Positions 55,549-56,406 of a DNA stretch of 56,406 bases are shown here, one piece after another. Under the pieces are notes generated by a model. It worked only from the letters and a program-made list of their open reading frames with translations, was not told the origin of the DNA and made no database searches. The first letter of the stretch is position 1. Every line of letters starts with the position of its first letter. The stretch comes from Flaviflexus sp. (GTDB lineage: Bacteria > Actinomycetota > Actinomycetes > Actinomycetales > Actinomycetaceae): the NCBI GenBank assembly GCA_030537635.1, contig JAUNVM010000012.1, forward strand, positions 5,945 through 62,350, written 5' to 3'. A program made the translations under genes and the position numbers.

Positions 55549-56406
55549 CGGCGTTCTCCCCATCGCTCGTAGGCATCAATAATGTCGGCGACCAGCCGGT
55601 GGCGGACCACGTCGGCGCTTGACAGTTCGCAGAACTTGAGGTCGGCAATCCCGTCGAGGATGCGCCGCACCAGGCGCAGCCCGGAGGCCTTGCCACTGGG
55701 CAGATCCACCTGGGTGATATCCCCGGTGATAACGGCCTTGGAGCCAAAGCCGAGCCGGGTAAGAAACATCTTCATCTGCTCCGGGGTGGTGTTTTGCGCC
55801 TCGTCGAGGATGACGAAGGCATCATTGAGCGTGCGGCCGCGCATGTACGCCAGCGGGGCCACCTCGATCGTCCCGGAGGCCATGAGCTTTGGAATCGCGG
55901 TGGGATCCAGCATGTCGTGCAACGCATCGTAAAGCGGGCGCAGGTAGGGATCGATCTTGTCCGACAGGCTGCCGGGCAGAAAGCCGAGGGATTCGCCCGC
56001 CTCAACGGCCGGTCGGGTGAGGATGATGCGGGACACCTGCCGCTTTTCCAGGGCGGCCACCGCCTTGGCCATGGCCAGATAGGTTTTGCCGGTTCCGGCC
56101 GGGCCGATGCCAAAGACGATGGTGTTCTCGTCGATGGCATCCACGTAGTTCTTCTGCCCCACCGTCTTCGGGCTAATGGTCTTGCCGCGCGAGGAAATGA
56201 TGTCGGTGAGCATGACCTCGGTCGGCGCCATGAGCTCGTCTCGGGCGAGCGTGATGACCCGGTCGACGGCCTCAACCGTGAGCGGAACCCCGCCGCGCAC
56301 AAGCTCAATGAGCTCGGAGATGAGATTGGCGGCCAGGGCGACCGATGAATCATCGCCGTCAATGGTGATGTCTTGGCCGCGCACGTGAATGGTGGCAGGG
56401 GCGAGC
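55545..56406 (-). CDS. phoH: PhoH-family ATPase (N-terminus beyond window)
   Basis: PhoH-like P-loop protein, 286 residues visible and open to the right edge (the frame reads LAPATIHVRGQDITIDGD at the border). Walker A is GIGPAGTGKTYLAMAKAVAA, followed by RPAVEAGESLGFLPGSLSDK, Walker B FVILDEAQNTTPEQMKMFLT and VITGDITQVDLP, all typical. It heads the conserved phoH-ybeY-corC-era operon, with 4-8 bp overlaps throughout. A GTG at 56384 is only an internal candidate start. Confidence 0.94.
   Translation of the reverse strand, partial: LAPATIHVRGQDITIDGDDSSVALAANLISELIELVRGGVPLTVEAVDRVITLARDELMAPTEVMLTDIISSRGKTISPKTVGQKNYVDAIDENTIVFGIGPAGTGKTYLAMAKAVAALEKRQVSRIILTRPAVEAGESLGFLPGSLSDKIDPYLRPLYDALHDMLDPTAIPKLMASGTIEVAPLAYMRGRTLNDAFVILDEAQNTTPEQMKMFLTRLGFGSKAVITGDITQVDLPSGKASGLRLVRRILDGIADLKFCELSSADVVRHRLVADIIDAYERWGERR

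Overview
The window is high-GC, densely packed bacterial chromosome with short leaders, 4-base ATGA/GTGA gene overlaps and strong hairpin terminators. Actinobacterial order and content (infC-rpmI-rplT-rRNA methyltransferase, pheST near argCJBD..RG, hisCB-hisH-priA, PriA in place of HisA, phoH-ybeY-corC-era, leuA-recO-uppS, a GntR-regulated iol cluster, an HtaA-like surface protein) point to Actinomycetota, probably Actinomycetales or Micrococcales. The genus cannot be told. No tRNA, rRNA, CRISPR array, transposase, phage gene or integrase is visible.

Layout. (1) 0.2-6.1 kb: minus-strand arginine operon argC-J-B-D-R-G, every junction overlapping by 4 bp, with no argF and no argH. (2) 6.2-9.4 kb: a quinone reductase/YbaK pair (+), then an SDR and a class I glutamine amidotransferase (-). 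(3) 9.4-13.0 kb: pheS-pheT, with pheT frameshifted in this sequence. (4) 13.1-15.7 kb: a PfkB kinase with a leaderless-type promoter, a CsbD-like protein, a small membrane protein and a TauE/SafE permease. (5) 15.9-29.1 kb: a complete-looking myo-inositol catabolic island: minus-strand iolC, Cgl0159-type aldolase, iolB, iolD, iolA, a second Gfo/Idh/MocA dehydrogenase and a sugar-porter; divergent iolR; and a plus-strand transaldolase-like gene, iolG and iolE-like gene. A 20-bp element repeated in front of both catabolic units is the likely IolR operator. (6) 29.2-30.8 kb: an HtaA/Ig-like surface protein gene broken by an in-frame TGA and by loss of frame before its sorting signal. (7) 31.1-38.0 kb: rRNA methyltransferase, rplT, rpmI, infC (rare AUC/AUU start), SseB-like gene, priA, hisH, an unknown gene, hisB, hisC.

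(8) 38.0-41.3 kb: a tandem universal stress protein and an opposite-strand protein resembling the RecQ C-terminal phosphoribosyltransferase-like domain separate hisC from hisD. (9) 41.3-44.9 kb: uppS, recO and leuA, with a leaderless leader peptide (MTHLLLICRDQA) and a pseudoknot-capable attenuator before leuA. (10) 44.9-52.6 kb: an FHA/PP2C pair, then a 5-oxoproline-type cluster: an NRAMP-fold transporter lacking the metal-site motifs, a DUF1445 protein, a biotin carboxylase-BCCP fusion, a PxpB-PxpC fusion and PxpA. (11) 52.9 kb to the end: era, a CBS-domain CorC-like protein, ybeY and phoH (cut by the window edge).

The core order seems to have been opened in three places: between the rRNA methyltransferase and pheS (about 18 kb, iol island), between era and leuA (about 8 kb, Pxp island), and between hisC and hisD (about 2 kb). 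The most distinctive material is the Pxp island with its atypical transporter and biotin carboxylase, the leuA leader, the paired iol operators and the decayed surface protein.
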